From Talinum fruticosum (Eukaryota; Streptophyta; Magnoliopsida; Caryophyllales; Talinaceae): a DNA stretch of 64,000 bases. The stretch is taken from contig JAITYX010000048.1 in the NCBI GenBank assembly GCA_021018815.1, positions 3,599,501 through 3,663,500 on the forward strand, read 5' to 3'. The translations under genes were made by a program, and so were the position numbers. Positions 47,279 through 58,856 of this stretch are shown one piece after another; position 1 is the stretch's first letter; every line of letters starts with the position of its first letter. The notes under the pieces were generated by a model that ran no database searches, was not told the origin of the DNA, and saw only the letters and a program-made list of their open reading frames with translations.

Positions 47279-50200
47279 TCAATAAAAATTATTATACAAT
47301 AATGTTATTATCGAGTTGATATAATTACATGGTTTATACCCTTTTTTCCCCTCCTTTGGACTTATCTTCAATATATATGCCCCTTGATGGTCAACCCTTA
47401 AATATAATTCTTCAAAATTGACATCCTCATTTTCGACGAGGCGTTCCCAAGAAGAAAGGTGGGGTCTCCTCAACAAACTCACATACATCTTCACCATCCC
47501 CACCAGCAAGGCGCCTCTTCCCTTGAAGAACAATAGACCACTTATCATTGGCTGGGTCCTGAATGTAGAACACTTGCCTTGCTTGGGATACCATAACGAA
47601 CTAATCCCCTTTAAGCCCTTCTCTTGTGAGATCGACCATCGTCAATCCCATCTCATCAACTCGGACACCGTTGTTATTGTCAACCCATTTGCACCGGAAA
47701 ACGGGCTCACGTAAGTCAATATAGTCTAGCTCCCATATTTCCTCAATGACTCCATAATATGACATTTTAGTTACAATAGGATTTTTGTCCTTGGAGCTGG
47801 AAACATGAAGTGCATGAGCCTCTAATATGACCCGACTACTTTGCACGATCCTCCTATTTTCCTAGCTCTTCATGTAGAAAGAGTATCCATTTATGTCATA
47901 CCCATAATAAGATATGACTTCCAACTACGACCCTCTAGTTAAGCTTACTAATATTTGCAAGATATGTTATCGTGATTCTTCCAATTGGCTAGTGATGACT
48001 CTATCTCTAAATCGGTTGATAAATGTGCGATTATGATGGGTCAACGTCTCATTTTTTCCTGCGATCTGTCTCCTTATAAGGGATTTGTGCTCATCAATGA
48101 ACGGTTGCACTTCATCGCTGTTTTGTAGAATTTAAAGATATACTTGATCCCTCATATCCTGATCGATTGTTAGAACTATCGGCCCTAGTTGCCCATCGAT
48201 GTTTTGGAATACCAACAACTTCCATTTAGGGGTAGTATTCAGAGCAGAACTCTAACACACTCATTACTTTTGTATGCCTCAATAATGCACGCTTCTGGTC
48301 GGTACCAATTTCTAACATACCCTTTGAGAATTTTCATAAAACGTTCAAAAGGGTACATCAATCGATAAAAATCGGCCTACGTAATCGCACTTTTCTCACC
48401 AAATGGACAATAGGTGCACCATGATATCAAAAAAAAAAAAAAAAGGTGGAAGGTACATCTCAAGTTAGCACAATGTAACGATCATGTCGCATCGAAGATC
48501 ATCCGATTTCTCCAAATCAACCACTTTGTTGCGTATGACATTGAAGAAGAAGCAAAGTCTTGTAATCAAGCTGTTTAACATGTTTGGGAATCATGGGTCG
48601 GATAACAACCGATAGTATTTGTTGCATTAAAGCATGACAATCGTGAGATTTAAGACCGATTGGTCTATAATTAGACTTCAAAACGAGTTTATTGATGTTT
48701 GAAAAATATCTCTGTGGCACTTTGAGTTTCTTCAAGGTCTCAAAGAAACGTTGTTTTGCCCTTCTACTCAATGTGTAAGAAGTCGGAGGCAAATATGTTA
48801 TCTTCCCCTTTGGTTGTGGTACTAATTCTTCCCTTATTCCCATTTCACACATATTAAGTCATGCTTTCTCTCGTCCTTTGTTTTCCCGGTGTATTCAAAA
48901 GAGTGCCAATGAGACTTTCACATATGTTTTTCTCTATATGCATTACATCAAGACTACGTCTCACATACAACCTTTTCCAATATGGAAGATCAAACAATAT
49001 TGATCTCTTTTTCCACACACGGTTTTCGGATGACGTTGGTATGACTTGTCGAACTCCACATTAAGATCCTTTACTTAGTCATATATTTGATGTCCTGTTA
49101 ATGGAGTTGGAGCGAGAATCCATCTCGGTTTTACCATTGAAAGTCTTCCTTTTCTTACGATATTGATGGGAAAAGGGAAGAAACTTTCGGTGTTCGAGAT
49201 ATGTCGTCTTTTTCCGTACTTAAGTTGATATGAGCAAGTACCCTATGCACAAATGGGGCATGCCTTATCGCCTTTGACTGTGTATCCGGACAAGTTTTCG
49301 TATGCGAGGAAGTCATTAATTGTGGTGAAGATTATAACTCGCAATGTAAATTTCTCTTCACGGTATGCATCATAAACCGAAACACCTTCATCCGACAACA
49401 ACTTGAAATCTTTAACAAGGAGGCCCAAGTATACATCTATATCATTTCCTGGCTGTTTAGGCCCGTAAATGATAATTGACAACATAATGTACTTGTACTT
49501 CATTCACAACGACGATGGTAGGTTGTAGATAACCAAAAGAATAGGTCAACTGTTGTGCTTGCTACTAAGGTCACCGTAAGGGTTTATTCAGTCCGTACAA
49601 AGACCCGAAGTAGATTCCGTGCCCCCACCAAATTCCGGGAATAATGAATCGATCTTCTTCCATTGAGGAGAATAGGCGGGGTGACGTAGGTCACCACGGA
49701 CTCTTCCGTCAACTGCCACGTCAAGTTCTTGGCATCGGTTGCATTTGAAAACAAGCGCTTAAACATATCAGCAAGTACCACAACACCTTTGTGCGGGAGG
49801 TCCCTAAACATTTTCTTCATCTATGTTTTTCATTTTGTATCGAGGTACACCACATTTAGGACATTCATGTCTATTGTTCTTTTTGGTATAATATGCAATC
49901 GTTGGGATAGACATGTATTTTCTTATACCCCATGCCCACATGACACAACATCCTCTTCGTTCATATGTACGATCGGGAAGGACATTGCATTGCGGGAGTA
50001 TATCTTTGAGTACACTCAGCAAGTCTATGAAACTTTTGTCACTCCAGGCTATTAGCCGTTTTCAAGTTTAACAACATCAATACAGGTTGATAAACGGGTA
50101 TATTTATCACATCCTAGGTAAAAAGGCTTCTCTGAATCACCTAACAATTGCTCCAATACATGTGGTTGATCGACTAATTCACGTTCTACTCCACGAACCG

Positions 50201-50524
50201 GATCTTCATGTCGATCTTCTAATTCCATACTTGTTGGCTTCATTTTCATCATACCATTCATCTTCTCTACGCCATTTATTCATAGACTCTTCTTCCCCAT
50301 GCCATAATCACAACTTATAAGTTGTGTCAAACCCATACTTGATATAGGTGACCTTTTACAACCTTAGGGGGCAATCTTGAGGAGTTAAAACACCTTAAAC
50401 ACGGACATAATATGGATTGTTCTACGAATTTGGTTGCATGTTCGATGATAATCTCTAGAAAGTTGTTAACATCATCACGATATTCCGCACTCCTCATATC
50501 GCTGTAAACCCACCATCGATCCAT
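47279..50524 (-). pseudogene. TNP2-type CACTA transposase, degenerate
   Basis: Starts at a true ATG at 50524 with a Transpos_assoc domain (MDRWWVYSDMRSAEYRDDVN ... CPCLRC). Next come Transposase_21 pieces: LPDRTYE and HECPKCGVPRYK (50020-49804), FSNATDAKNLTWQ (49750 region), then GNDIDVYLGLLVKDFKLL, SVYDAYREEKFTL and NDFLAYENLSGYTVKGDKAC (49450-49243). DUF4218-like SYTLSRRAKQRFFETLKKLK and GLKSHDCHALMQQ lie at 48852-48517. DUF4216-like YGVIEEIWELDYIDLREPVF with CKWVD is at 47770-47690. Frame changes separate these parts. In intact elements this protein cuts at the CACTA ends in the nucleus. Confidence 0.88.
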
Positions 50525-51412
50525 ACCTTACCCATAAACACAAGAAGTAATTCACCATATATAGTTCGAGAAGTACGTACTTTTATCATTTAATACACAC
50601 AAACAATATGACATAAGTCTAAGTTCCTTCTACAAGGATAGATGGTCCTAAACATATTCGACAATAATATGACCCTAGACCATGTAGCAAAATCTTATCA
50701 TACATTTGATAAAATTCTGACAGACATTTTCCCTTAGTCCTTCAAGTACAACATACGAAAACAAAGTGACTACTGTGTATATCCTTACTTAATTATATGA
50801 TAACATAAGTAAAGATATACACATCAAACCCATCGCCATCATAATTGCACCCGAAGAACGAGAGGGGAAATAAGCATCGTGATATCTTCTCAAATTTATG
50901 ATAAGATTATAATAGCCACACAACCTATTATCATATTATTCTCAATCTATCCAACATGGACAATTCAAAAACCTATACATACCAAGCTAATGTCTTGAGC
51001 GCTATATGCACATTTATGCACGTACCGTGGCCTAGGATAACTTGTTATGTACAGATTTTTGAACGAATTCTCTAAGCTTATGAAATGCATACGATAATTT
51101 TATGAAAAACATAGATTGGTAAGCAAAATAAGCACAATTATACACAAATTAAGCATGTCATTTATCAAATTACATGAAAACAAAAAAGATGTTGTTACTT
51201 AGTATATATTCCTAACACGAACCATTGTTGTAACTTATTATTTTTTTGTAGTGGTAAAATTTCTCTTTTTTTTAAATACAAAAAGGTATGTATATATGAT
51301 ATATGGTTTCCTTTTTGCTTCCAATTTTGATGTATTATACAATTATTATAAATTAGATATGATTTTTTTTGAAGTTTTACATAATGCATAGGACAATTAA
51401 ATATGAATAAAA
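50525..51412. other. AT-rich 5' part of the CACTA element
   Basis: No open frame or motif recognised upstream (minus-strand sense) of the TNP2 start. TAGTG at 51249-51253 was considered as an element end but lacks matching flanks and excludes the right-hand subterminal repeats. Confidence 0.4.
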
Positions 51413-54400
51413 TGTTGAGGCAATATGTAATACCCGTAATTTTAATCGTGGTGATTATTGAGTTAAGCTAATTAGTTAGTTTTAATTAAATAAATTAGGT
51501 CAATTAGTTAATTATTTATGTGATTATATTTAGATACTTGATATTCTTCCATGGATATTAATGCTGAATGACATAAATAAAGAAGATTACCAATTTAGAA
51601 GAGTAGACCCGAGTTAGACTTGGCAGAGTAGGTCCGACAACTATTATTTTAGCCTAACCTTTTCCAAATATTCCTACTTAGCTAAGAATAGGGAAAAAAT
51701 AAAAAGGGGAAAAGGATGAAGATGTGGATTTGGTTGTGTTAAATTAGATAAGAAGGAGATTAAGTTGGGGTCCAATAATAATTGGGCACCAAACACAACC
51801 ATTCGGTGGAAAAGAGAAAGAGGAGAGCTAAAAGAGGGAGACTGACGCAATTACAAAAGAAGCAAAAACAGAACGGGGAAAAGCGAGAGGCAAGACATAG
51901 AGAGTGAGGGCGAACGCATAGGAGGGAGCCGAGTGAGAGGAAGAGCAAGAGGGTCGGGAAAGAGAACCAAAAGTGAGGAACAATGATCGGCAAAGAGGAA
52001 ACAAGAGAGTAGAGGCTGAGAACTAGGGATTAAAGAGACTCGAGATAAAGAAACCGAGGCCAAGAGTAGAGGAACAGGCAGGAACAACTACCAACGAGCC
52101 AAATAACACCGGCCGATGGCAAGGGCGAACGGCGAGCGGAAGCGAGAGAGAGTGGGAGAGAGCGAGACCCGGAACCGAAGCGACAATAGAGACGGGTGAA
52201 AGGCAAGAGGTCGTGCGGAACAAAGTCGAGCAAAAGAGAGAGCACGAGAAGCTGAAAATTGAGAACCCAAACCAGAGAGCAAGAAGCGAAGAAGAGGAAG
52301 AAGGAAATCATCCCAAATCAATTGACCAAACCTTAGAATTTGAGGTGGGTCAAACTGTTGAGTTAATGGTTATTCTAGAGTCCAAATGAATTTATGGTTG
52401 AATTATCAGTTTTGGTTGAAATCTCCGATTTGAGTAATCTGTAGAAAGGAATTAGGAGATTAAATTTGAATGAATCGGGAAGAAACAAGTTAGAATGAGG
52501 ATTGTAGGTTTGAGTGTTTAATGTTGAATTGTTATTGATTTATGAATCTATAATCTTGAGTTGGCATTAATGGAAATTGGGAACGATAAATTGGGGTGTA
52601 GAGATCCACTTTGGTGTTGTAGTAGGCAAATGATACAAGGAGACAGGTTATAGATTTATGTTCAATAGGTTGCAAGTTGCACGTGTGAAATTACTAATCG
52701 AGTATAAGATACCGGAGATGAGAACGAGCATGGTTCCTGAAACTAAATTGAATTTGAGGATTACCTTAATTGCAGAAAAGTGAGTCATGAAGTGGAAATG
52801 AGAATTATATGGGTGAATATAGTGAATTGATTGTCGATACACACTTGTGGATTGGAATTGTGAATTGAGAATTCAGAATGGTTCGCGAGAATTGAGTTGG
52901 AAAGGATACTTGCAATTATGGGTAGCAAATTATTATTTTGTGGAGGTTAAACTTTGTGTTCTTGGAAGTTTGCGTTTGAGAATATAATGGCTCGAAGTGT
53001 AGAAGAGAATGAGAATTTATGAGAATTGAAGTTTAATCAAACTCTAAAAGTGATAAATGACTACTCTCACGTTTGGTGTGGAGTTATCTTTTAATTGAGG
53101 ATTACTAGGACTTGAAAGTGGATTTGGTGAAACGAATTAGCTAAGATCTCTAAGCCTCAAGTAAATAGAATAGGTTGAATTGAACCAAAACTTGAAAAGT
53201 CGTACTTGAATTGAATATACATGCTTTTTATTTGAATTTATGAATTCTGTGGATTTGAGAAGTATGTGTTGATTTAAATATGATTTACATACATTATGTT
53301 TACCTTTGTTTACATGCCAACATAGGTAAGTTTTGATTATGCGAAATCTATTACGAATGTTTTTAAATAATTTTAGAAAATGATATAATTGAATTCAAGT
53401 TAAGGGTTTTAGAAAATAAATGAGTTTGATCTACAATGGTGTAATTAAATAGTTTATGTGGTTTAGTTGTAATTTGAATGCTTTGAAATGCAAGTTGAGA
53501 TGCTTTTGAATCTTTGAAAGGTTATGCCTTGAAACAAGTTTGAATTGAGTTGATTCTTGAGAAATGTGATGGAAATTTGGAAATGAGGTCTTTCCAAATA
53601 TCCCCTTTAAAGTAAGTGTATTGATGTTGAGTGGCTTTGAAAGCCAACGAGTCTAGCACCACAGGATACCGTACAATCCGGTACTTCTTGATTAACTTGT
53701 GCGGTCCGGGTTAATGCTCTGGTACTAACAGAGGGCTTGGTCATACGGTCTAACCTTAGGAGACCATGTAGTCTCGTATTCCTTGACAAGAGTTCCTCTT
53801 TGACTTTGGTAGTTCCCGGGATTTGATAAGGTCAAATTTAGGTTGTGGTCACCCAAGCGAAAAGGATACTAGTGTCTACACAGCGATTTGATGCTTTGAA
53901 TGTAACCTTTATTCAATTAGGGAATTGAATAATGGTTTACTTGTTTGAAAATGCTTTTATTCAATTAGAGAATTGAATAAATGTTTGATGTTGGAAAATA
54001 CCTTTATTCAATTAGAGAATTTAAATATGGTTTGCAAAATGAGTTTGATTGAAATGAGTTTGATTGAATTGCATTGGTGACAATGCAACCTTGAAAATCC
54101 AAAAGTTGAAAGATAATGAAAATTACGTTTTGGTGTAGTTCGATTCATTTAGAGAGTTGTTTGGAAATATGAGAAATAGTTATCGGAGATAATTGTGGAG
54201 CACATGAGGTTTGAACTGGAGTTGAAAATAAGGATCGGAAGATAGAATACGAGTGAGGGGTTGTGCTATTAAACTGCTAATAATCTATGGTTTGTATGTA
54301 TGCATATAAAGTATAAATGTTGTAATTTTTGGGATAGAATTACCCGAGTGAGCTTGTAGTTTGCTCACCTCGTATCTTTTGGAGTTGCAAGTACTCCTTA

Positions 54401-56491
54401 AGGTGAATGGCCTCATATCTTTAACTACCTTGGACTTATGTGCGTGACGCTGTTGGTGAATAACTCAAGTTGCTGATGTGTATTCTATATGATTCTATTG
54501 TTTGTAAGTTGTAATTTAGTACATATAGTTGTATAGGCATGTCCTAAACCAATTAGATTGTTTTAAGTCTTAATGCATGTGGGTTGGGCTCCGGCGTGTG
54601 GCCGTTAAGTTGTGTACTTCGAGCGTGTGGCTCGTTGAGTTATATTGTGATTTTTATGCATGGTTTTAAGGATTTGAGCCTAGGGGATATGTCATATTTC
54701 AAACGAGCTCTGCAGAAATTTTCGAAAAACTTTCAACCAAATTGTAGAATCACCTTTATTACATTGAGTTGAGGTTAGCAAACTAAACCGACACCCTAAT
54801 TAGCCTTGGGAGTTCCTTTTGAGGAACTCGGCGATGTAATACTCCTAGGGTGGGTTTTGGGGTGTTACACAATCCCTTTAATTCGCTTTAACGACCCCAA
54901 GACATAGCGAAGACTCGGACCCTACTCAACACATTTCGAGTTGTATTGAAGAAATCAAGTATAAGAATTTCTTACTTATAGAGTTTTGATTCCAAGGCAT
55001 TCTCTCGTACTTTAGAAACTTTTCTAAGTGATACGAGTATATTTTCTAAGTGATATAGCGTTTACTTCTCGTATTCTTGCTTGACTCGGAAAACATATAT
55101 GCATATCTCACTCGGTTCCGAGTCCCTCATCATTTAGATATATCGCATGATGAATTGACTAATATTTCGCATAATCGCACTCAGGTCCGACTTCATGATA
55201 TAAGTCTTATTACGTTATAGTCGGCGCTTCTAGTTTGAATCATGCTTAATCTATATCAAGTTATTTCACTCGGATATTTCTTATGTAACTTGATTTTTGC
55301 TTAGACTAACTCGGATGGAATTTTGAGTTACATGGATATTAAACTCAGAAAATTCCATTCTCTTTTTGACTCGGATAAACGAGTTTTATAATTATCTTAA
55401 CTATTTTATTATCTCGTATCTAATCGTGGACCAAAGTATTTTATACTTTGAGAACCAAAATTTGATTTACTTTTGTAGGTTATTCAAACGAGGATATACT
55501 TTTCGAAATACAAAAGTAACCGGCTTCAAAACGTCAAATCACCAGCGAGACATGGCTTTTCACCTTCTCTGTTCCGAGTCTCGAAGCTCGTGTCGGGCTG
55601 TCTCGTTTCCAAATCTGAAAACCGAAACGCTAAGCTTAAACGGTGGTTTCCACCTTTTCCTTCAAGACACCGCTAGTGGTTTTGGGACTTCCAAGAGAGT
55701 TAAACCGTTGTCCAACGTTCATATCACAACGGATACTTTTTGAGTAACTCGAAAGCCCTTATCAACGGTCACAAAGGACTCTCGGTCAGCGAGATGGAGA
55801 CAACGGCTACTCGCCTGGTCATCTATAAATAGAAACCAACACACAAGACTTGAAGATTGCCGAACCTATTTTTAATATACGTACTTGAGCAAAGTCATTG
55901 TATTTACTCTCAATCTTCTACTTACAACTCCCACTCTGTAACTCATTACTTTCGAGTTGTAAGGTCTTGTACTTAGTTACAAACACTTTCTTACTTTCGA
56001 GTAAGGTCCCTTGACTAAGTCTGTAAAGGTTAACTCGGCGTAGTTGTCCCTAGGCTGTAAGGGTTATCTCGGCTAGGAAGTACTAGATCGAGATAAGGGA
56101 ATTTCGAGTCTAGGAAAACTTGTAAAGAGTTGTCTAAGGGAGCAACTCGGGTTCGATCAGTCTACGGTATTTTGTGGACTCAAAATAGTGGATTTGACTT
56201 CGTGATTGGACTAGCACGGTCCGTGGTTTTCTGCCCTGGAGGGTTTCCACGTAATCTCCGAGTGTTTACTTTCCGAGTTCATTCTAAACTCACACAACCT
56301 CAAAGCTTTAGCTTAAATTGCTTCTATACTCTTTACGAGCATTTACGAGTCCATACTTTTCGACTCGGCTTTTGAATCAGAATCATGTTCTGTCCCTTCT
56401 TTCTTGAAAGAGGTTGAATTTCTAAGAAAATCCTCCATCACCCTATTCACCCCCCTCTAGGGTGACTCGGACTCTCCCGAGCAAACCTTCA
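51413..56491 (+). mobile_element. Copia-type LTR (SIRE/Maximus-like), split by a gypsy solo LTR
   Basis: The outer part starts TGTTGAGGCAATA at 51413, is interrupted at 51425/54875, and resumes with CCTTTAATTCGCTTTAACG. It has a TATAAATA box at 55824, CTGCCCTGGAGGG, and near its end CTATTCACCCCCCTCTAGGG, a wording typical of SIRE-type copia LTR ends. It ends ...AACCTTCA at 56491. Without the insert it is about 1.6 kb. No copia gag-pol follows, so it is probably a solo LTR. The target duplication is not clean (TAAAA versus ATAAC). Confidence 0.65.
51426..54869 (+). mobile_element. Solo LTR of the 3-kb-LTR gypsy family, copy B
   Basis: Begins TGTAATACCCGTAATTTTAA and ends GGGGTGTTACA. Flanks CAATA (51421-51425) and CAATC (54870-54874) match 4 of 5. 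It sits inside the copia LTR, 13 bases from its start. A GA-rich block (51780-52310) and a block TGCTCACC...GTTGCAAGTACTCC near the 3' end are shared with copies A and C. Confidence 0.8.
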
Positions 56492-56826
56492 ATAACTACG
56501 ACCAGAGTTCTCATAACCCTTCTTGTGTTTAACAATGAGGTTGGGTTCACAAGGTAAGACATAAAAGTCTATCTATAGCGTGAGATGGTCCATGAAGAAA
56601 CGAAAGAGGGGTAAAGGATTCATCGGAGAAAAATGTGATAAACAATGACAAAACTATTAATAATTCCTTATTGTTTGTCACCTTTTTCTCCAATGAACCC
56701 TCTACTCATCTTCCCATTCTTCGTGGATCGACCCATGTTGTAGATAGATTTTATGTCTTGCCTAGTGAACTGACCCCATTGCTTGAAGATAATAAGGATT
56801 AAGGGGAATCCGGTTCTAGTTATGTC
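56482..56826. repeat. Long inverted repeat (165-base arms), right part of the CACTA element
   Basis: Arms about 56492-56655 and 56668-56826 share, in inverted sense, AAGACATAAAA-TCTATCTA, TTCAT-GGAGAAAAA-GTGA-AAAC and ATAACTA-GACC. Identity is roughly 70-75% by eye. The centre is a short AT spacer. Confidence 0.75.
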
Positions 56827-58020
56827 TTGGAGTAGTTGAAGCAAACTAAATGGATGACCTCAACATTTCATTAATATTCATTATTGTCTTATGCATTACT
56901 TAAACTTTAAAACAATCATGTACTCTAGTTTATGATCATGTATAATACAACATACTTGCAACAAAAAAAGAACCGAAAATTTAGATAATTGGATAAATTA
57001 GTCCACCTCAACATCAACTCATCAAATAAACAAATTTGATAACAAATTTATCTTTATGACAAGTATTTGTGGAGATCCCTATATCTAAATACCTTTCTAA
57101 TTTTTACATTTTCACCTTTATATTTTCTCCCTTGTGATCCTTAAACCCTAAATCATAAATATTTCCATTTTCCTTAACCCTAAACCACAAATTTTTCTAT
57201 TTCTCCAAATCCTTAACCATAAATATTTTTATTTCTCTAAACTTTACCTAAATTTAGATACTAATTTCGATAATTGGATAAATGAGTCCACCTAAACATT
57301 ACCTCATCAAAATAAACAGATTTGGATACAAATTTATCTTTATGACAAGTTTTTGGGGATGACCCTATATCCAAATTATCTTTCTATTTCTCTAAACCAT
57401 AAACAAATTTGGATACACTCCTTTGATTTACCATCCTAACTATCATTCTATTTCCCTATATTAATTAAATCCTACATTCCTAAACCCTTTTTCTCAAAAT
57501 CTCAAACATTTCACGAATTTCCAACTTAACAAACTAAACAAATGTTACCCACATTCTCAATAAACGATTCAACATTTCAACAATCTCAAACATTACCCAC
57601 ATTCTCAACATTCAAATAATTATCGTAAATACATTCCGCATTCAACTACCTAAATTTTGTAAATAACTTAAAACGAAAATTGAGAGAGTATTGACATTCA
57701 TACCGGAAGACGACAATGACGAGAGTGAACGAGAGGCTAGCGGGCGAACCACAATGATAGCGACAAAGGACAAATACAACGGCAAGAGAGGACAACAACA
57801 CCTAAAAGAGACGAGAGGAAATAGTGAGTGAAAGGAAAGAGCAAGAAGAGGTACAACAGCAATGAGAGATTATCGGCAACAAGTATCGGACTAGGTAGAT
57901 CTAGATATGAGGTATTATGGAGGAGAGGAACTGTAGAAGAGTAATAAGACCGAGAGTATAGAGTAGATGAACTGGACGTGTGAAAAAGTAGTACTAGTTC
58001 TCGAATTTTTAGATCTAATT
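56827..58020. other. CACTA interior, non-coding, with a 280-base direct duplication
   Basis: ATAATTGGATAAATTAGTCC (56980 region) and ATAATTGGATAAATGAGTCC (57261 region) begin two copies that also share AATTTATCTTTATGACAAGT. The segment 57700-57990 is purine-rich and holds no clear gene. Confidence 0.6.
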
Positions 58021-58068
58021 TGGAGATACATTTAATGACGGTTCAAAGGAAGAAATGTTATCAAATGT

Positions 58069-58159
58069 GACCTATGACGACGTTCTTCCAAAGAACCGTA
58101 GTCAAAAGTTGAGGCTCAACCTATGACGACGGTTCATTGAAATGACTTGTCGTCATAGG
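58069..58159. repeat. CACTA subterminal palindromic repeats, right side
   Basis: Two hairpin units. That at 58120-58159 is 40 bases, CCTATGACGACGGTTCATTG pairing with TGACTTGTCGTCATAGG, the same length and design as the left-side units. Confidence 0.75.
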
Positions 58160-58273
58160 TGGTATACTAAGGCCGTTTATTTACAAAAATGTCATTGCCT
58201 CATTTTCATGATGGTTTTTCCTTTTAACGAGTCATAAATCGATCGTAATAAAAAGTCGTATACTGTAACAATG

Positions 58274-58468
58274 CAGGTATGAGTAACCCCACCTTTCTCC
58301 TTCTCGCTTATTGTCGAAGTGTAGGAGTAGGAGATACATGTCATTAGTGGCTCAATCCCTTGAATTGAAACCTATCTTCCCCGTTTGCCTTAAAAAAAAA
58401 AAACAAACACTCAACTTTAACGATGAACCGCTATTTTATACACTATAACCGCTAATCATAACCTCATA

Positions 58469-58520
<52 letters not shown>

Positions 58521-58532
58521 GTTGTTGTTGTT

Positions 58533-58574
<42 letters not shown>

Positions 58575-58856
58575 ATAAAAAGTTTTTCCTTAATCAAAAC
58601 ACCCATATTCTCCTACAAATTTTTCCTTAACGAGTAACATAAAATAGCCATTTTTAAGAACCAAATCATAAAAATAACGAGCATCAATTACAAATTTAAC
58701 GGATTGGAGATGACATTTATTCACTCAATATCGTGAGAGCTCGACCCTATAATCATGGACAATTTAGTTTTCTCTTCTCTTTTCTTTTCTCGATCAAAAA
58801 GCCTTGTTAGAGTCTGTTCGAATTAACGTTTATAAAAATATTTATGACCGCTAAGC
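58274..58856. repeat. AT-rich repeat with ATT/GTT microsatellite, left part
   Basis: CACTATAACCGCTAATCATA is followed by CCTCATAT, an ATT run and a GTT run (58471-58575). The same phrase recurs at about 61743. The repeat resumes beyond solo LTR copy C at 61670. No gene seen. Confidence 0.6.

Larger units (their letters stand above)
45838..58273 (-). mobile_element. CACTA (En/Spm) transposon, decayed, with nested LTRs
   Basis: The left end is CACTAATACAGG. The inverted right end near 58273 is CATTGTTACAG, a decayed match (8 of 11); flanks CAA and CAG fit a 3-base duplication only loosely. Subterminal 40-base palindromes with ACTACGGTTCT or GACGACGGTTC lie near both ends (45890-46231 and 58069-58159), tying them together. 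A TNP2-type transposase runs on the minus strand. A copia LTR (51413-56491) holding a gypsy solo LTR lies in its 5' part. Confidence 0.7.

Noticed and set aside
51249..51253. TAGTG as the right end of the CACTA element
   Set aside because: Flanking 3-mers do not match those at 45838, and palindromic subterminal repeats of the same type lie much further right at 58069-58159.
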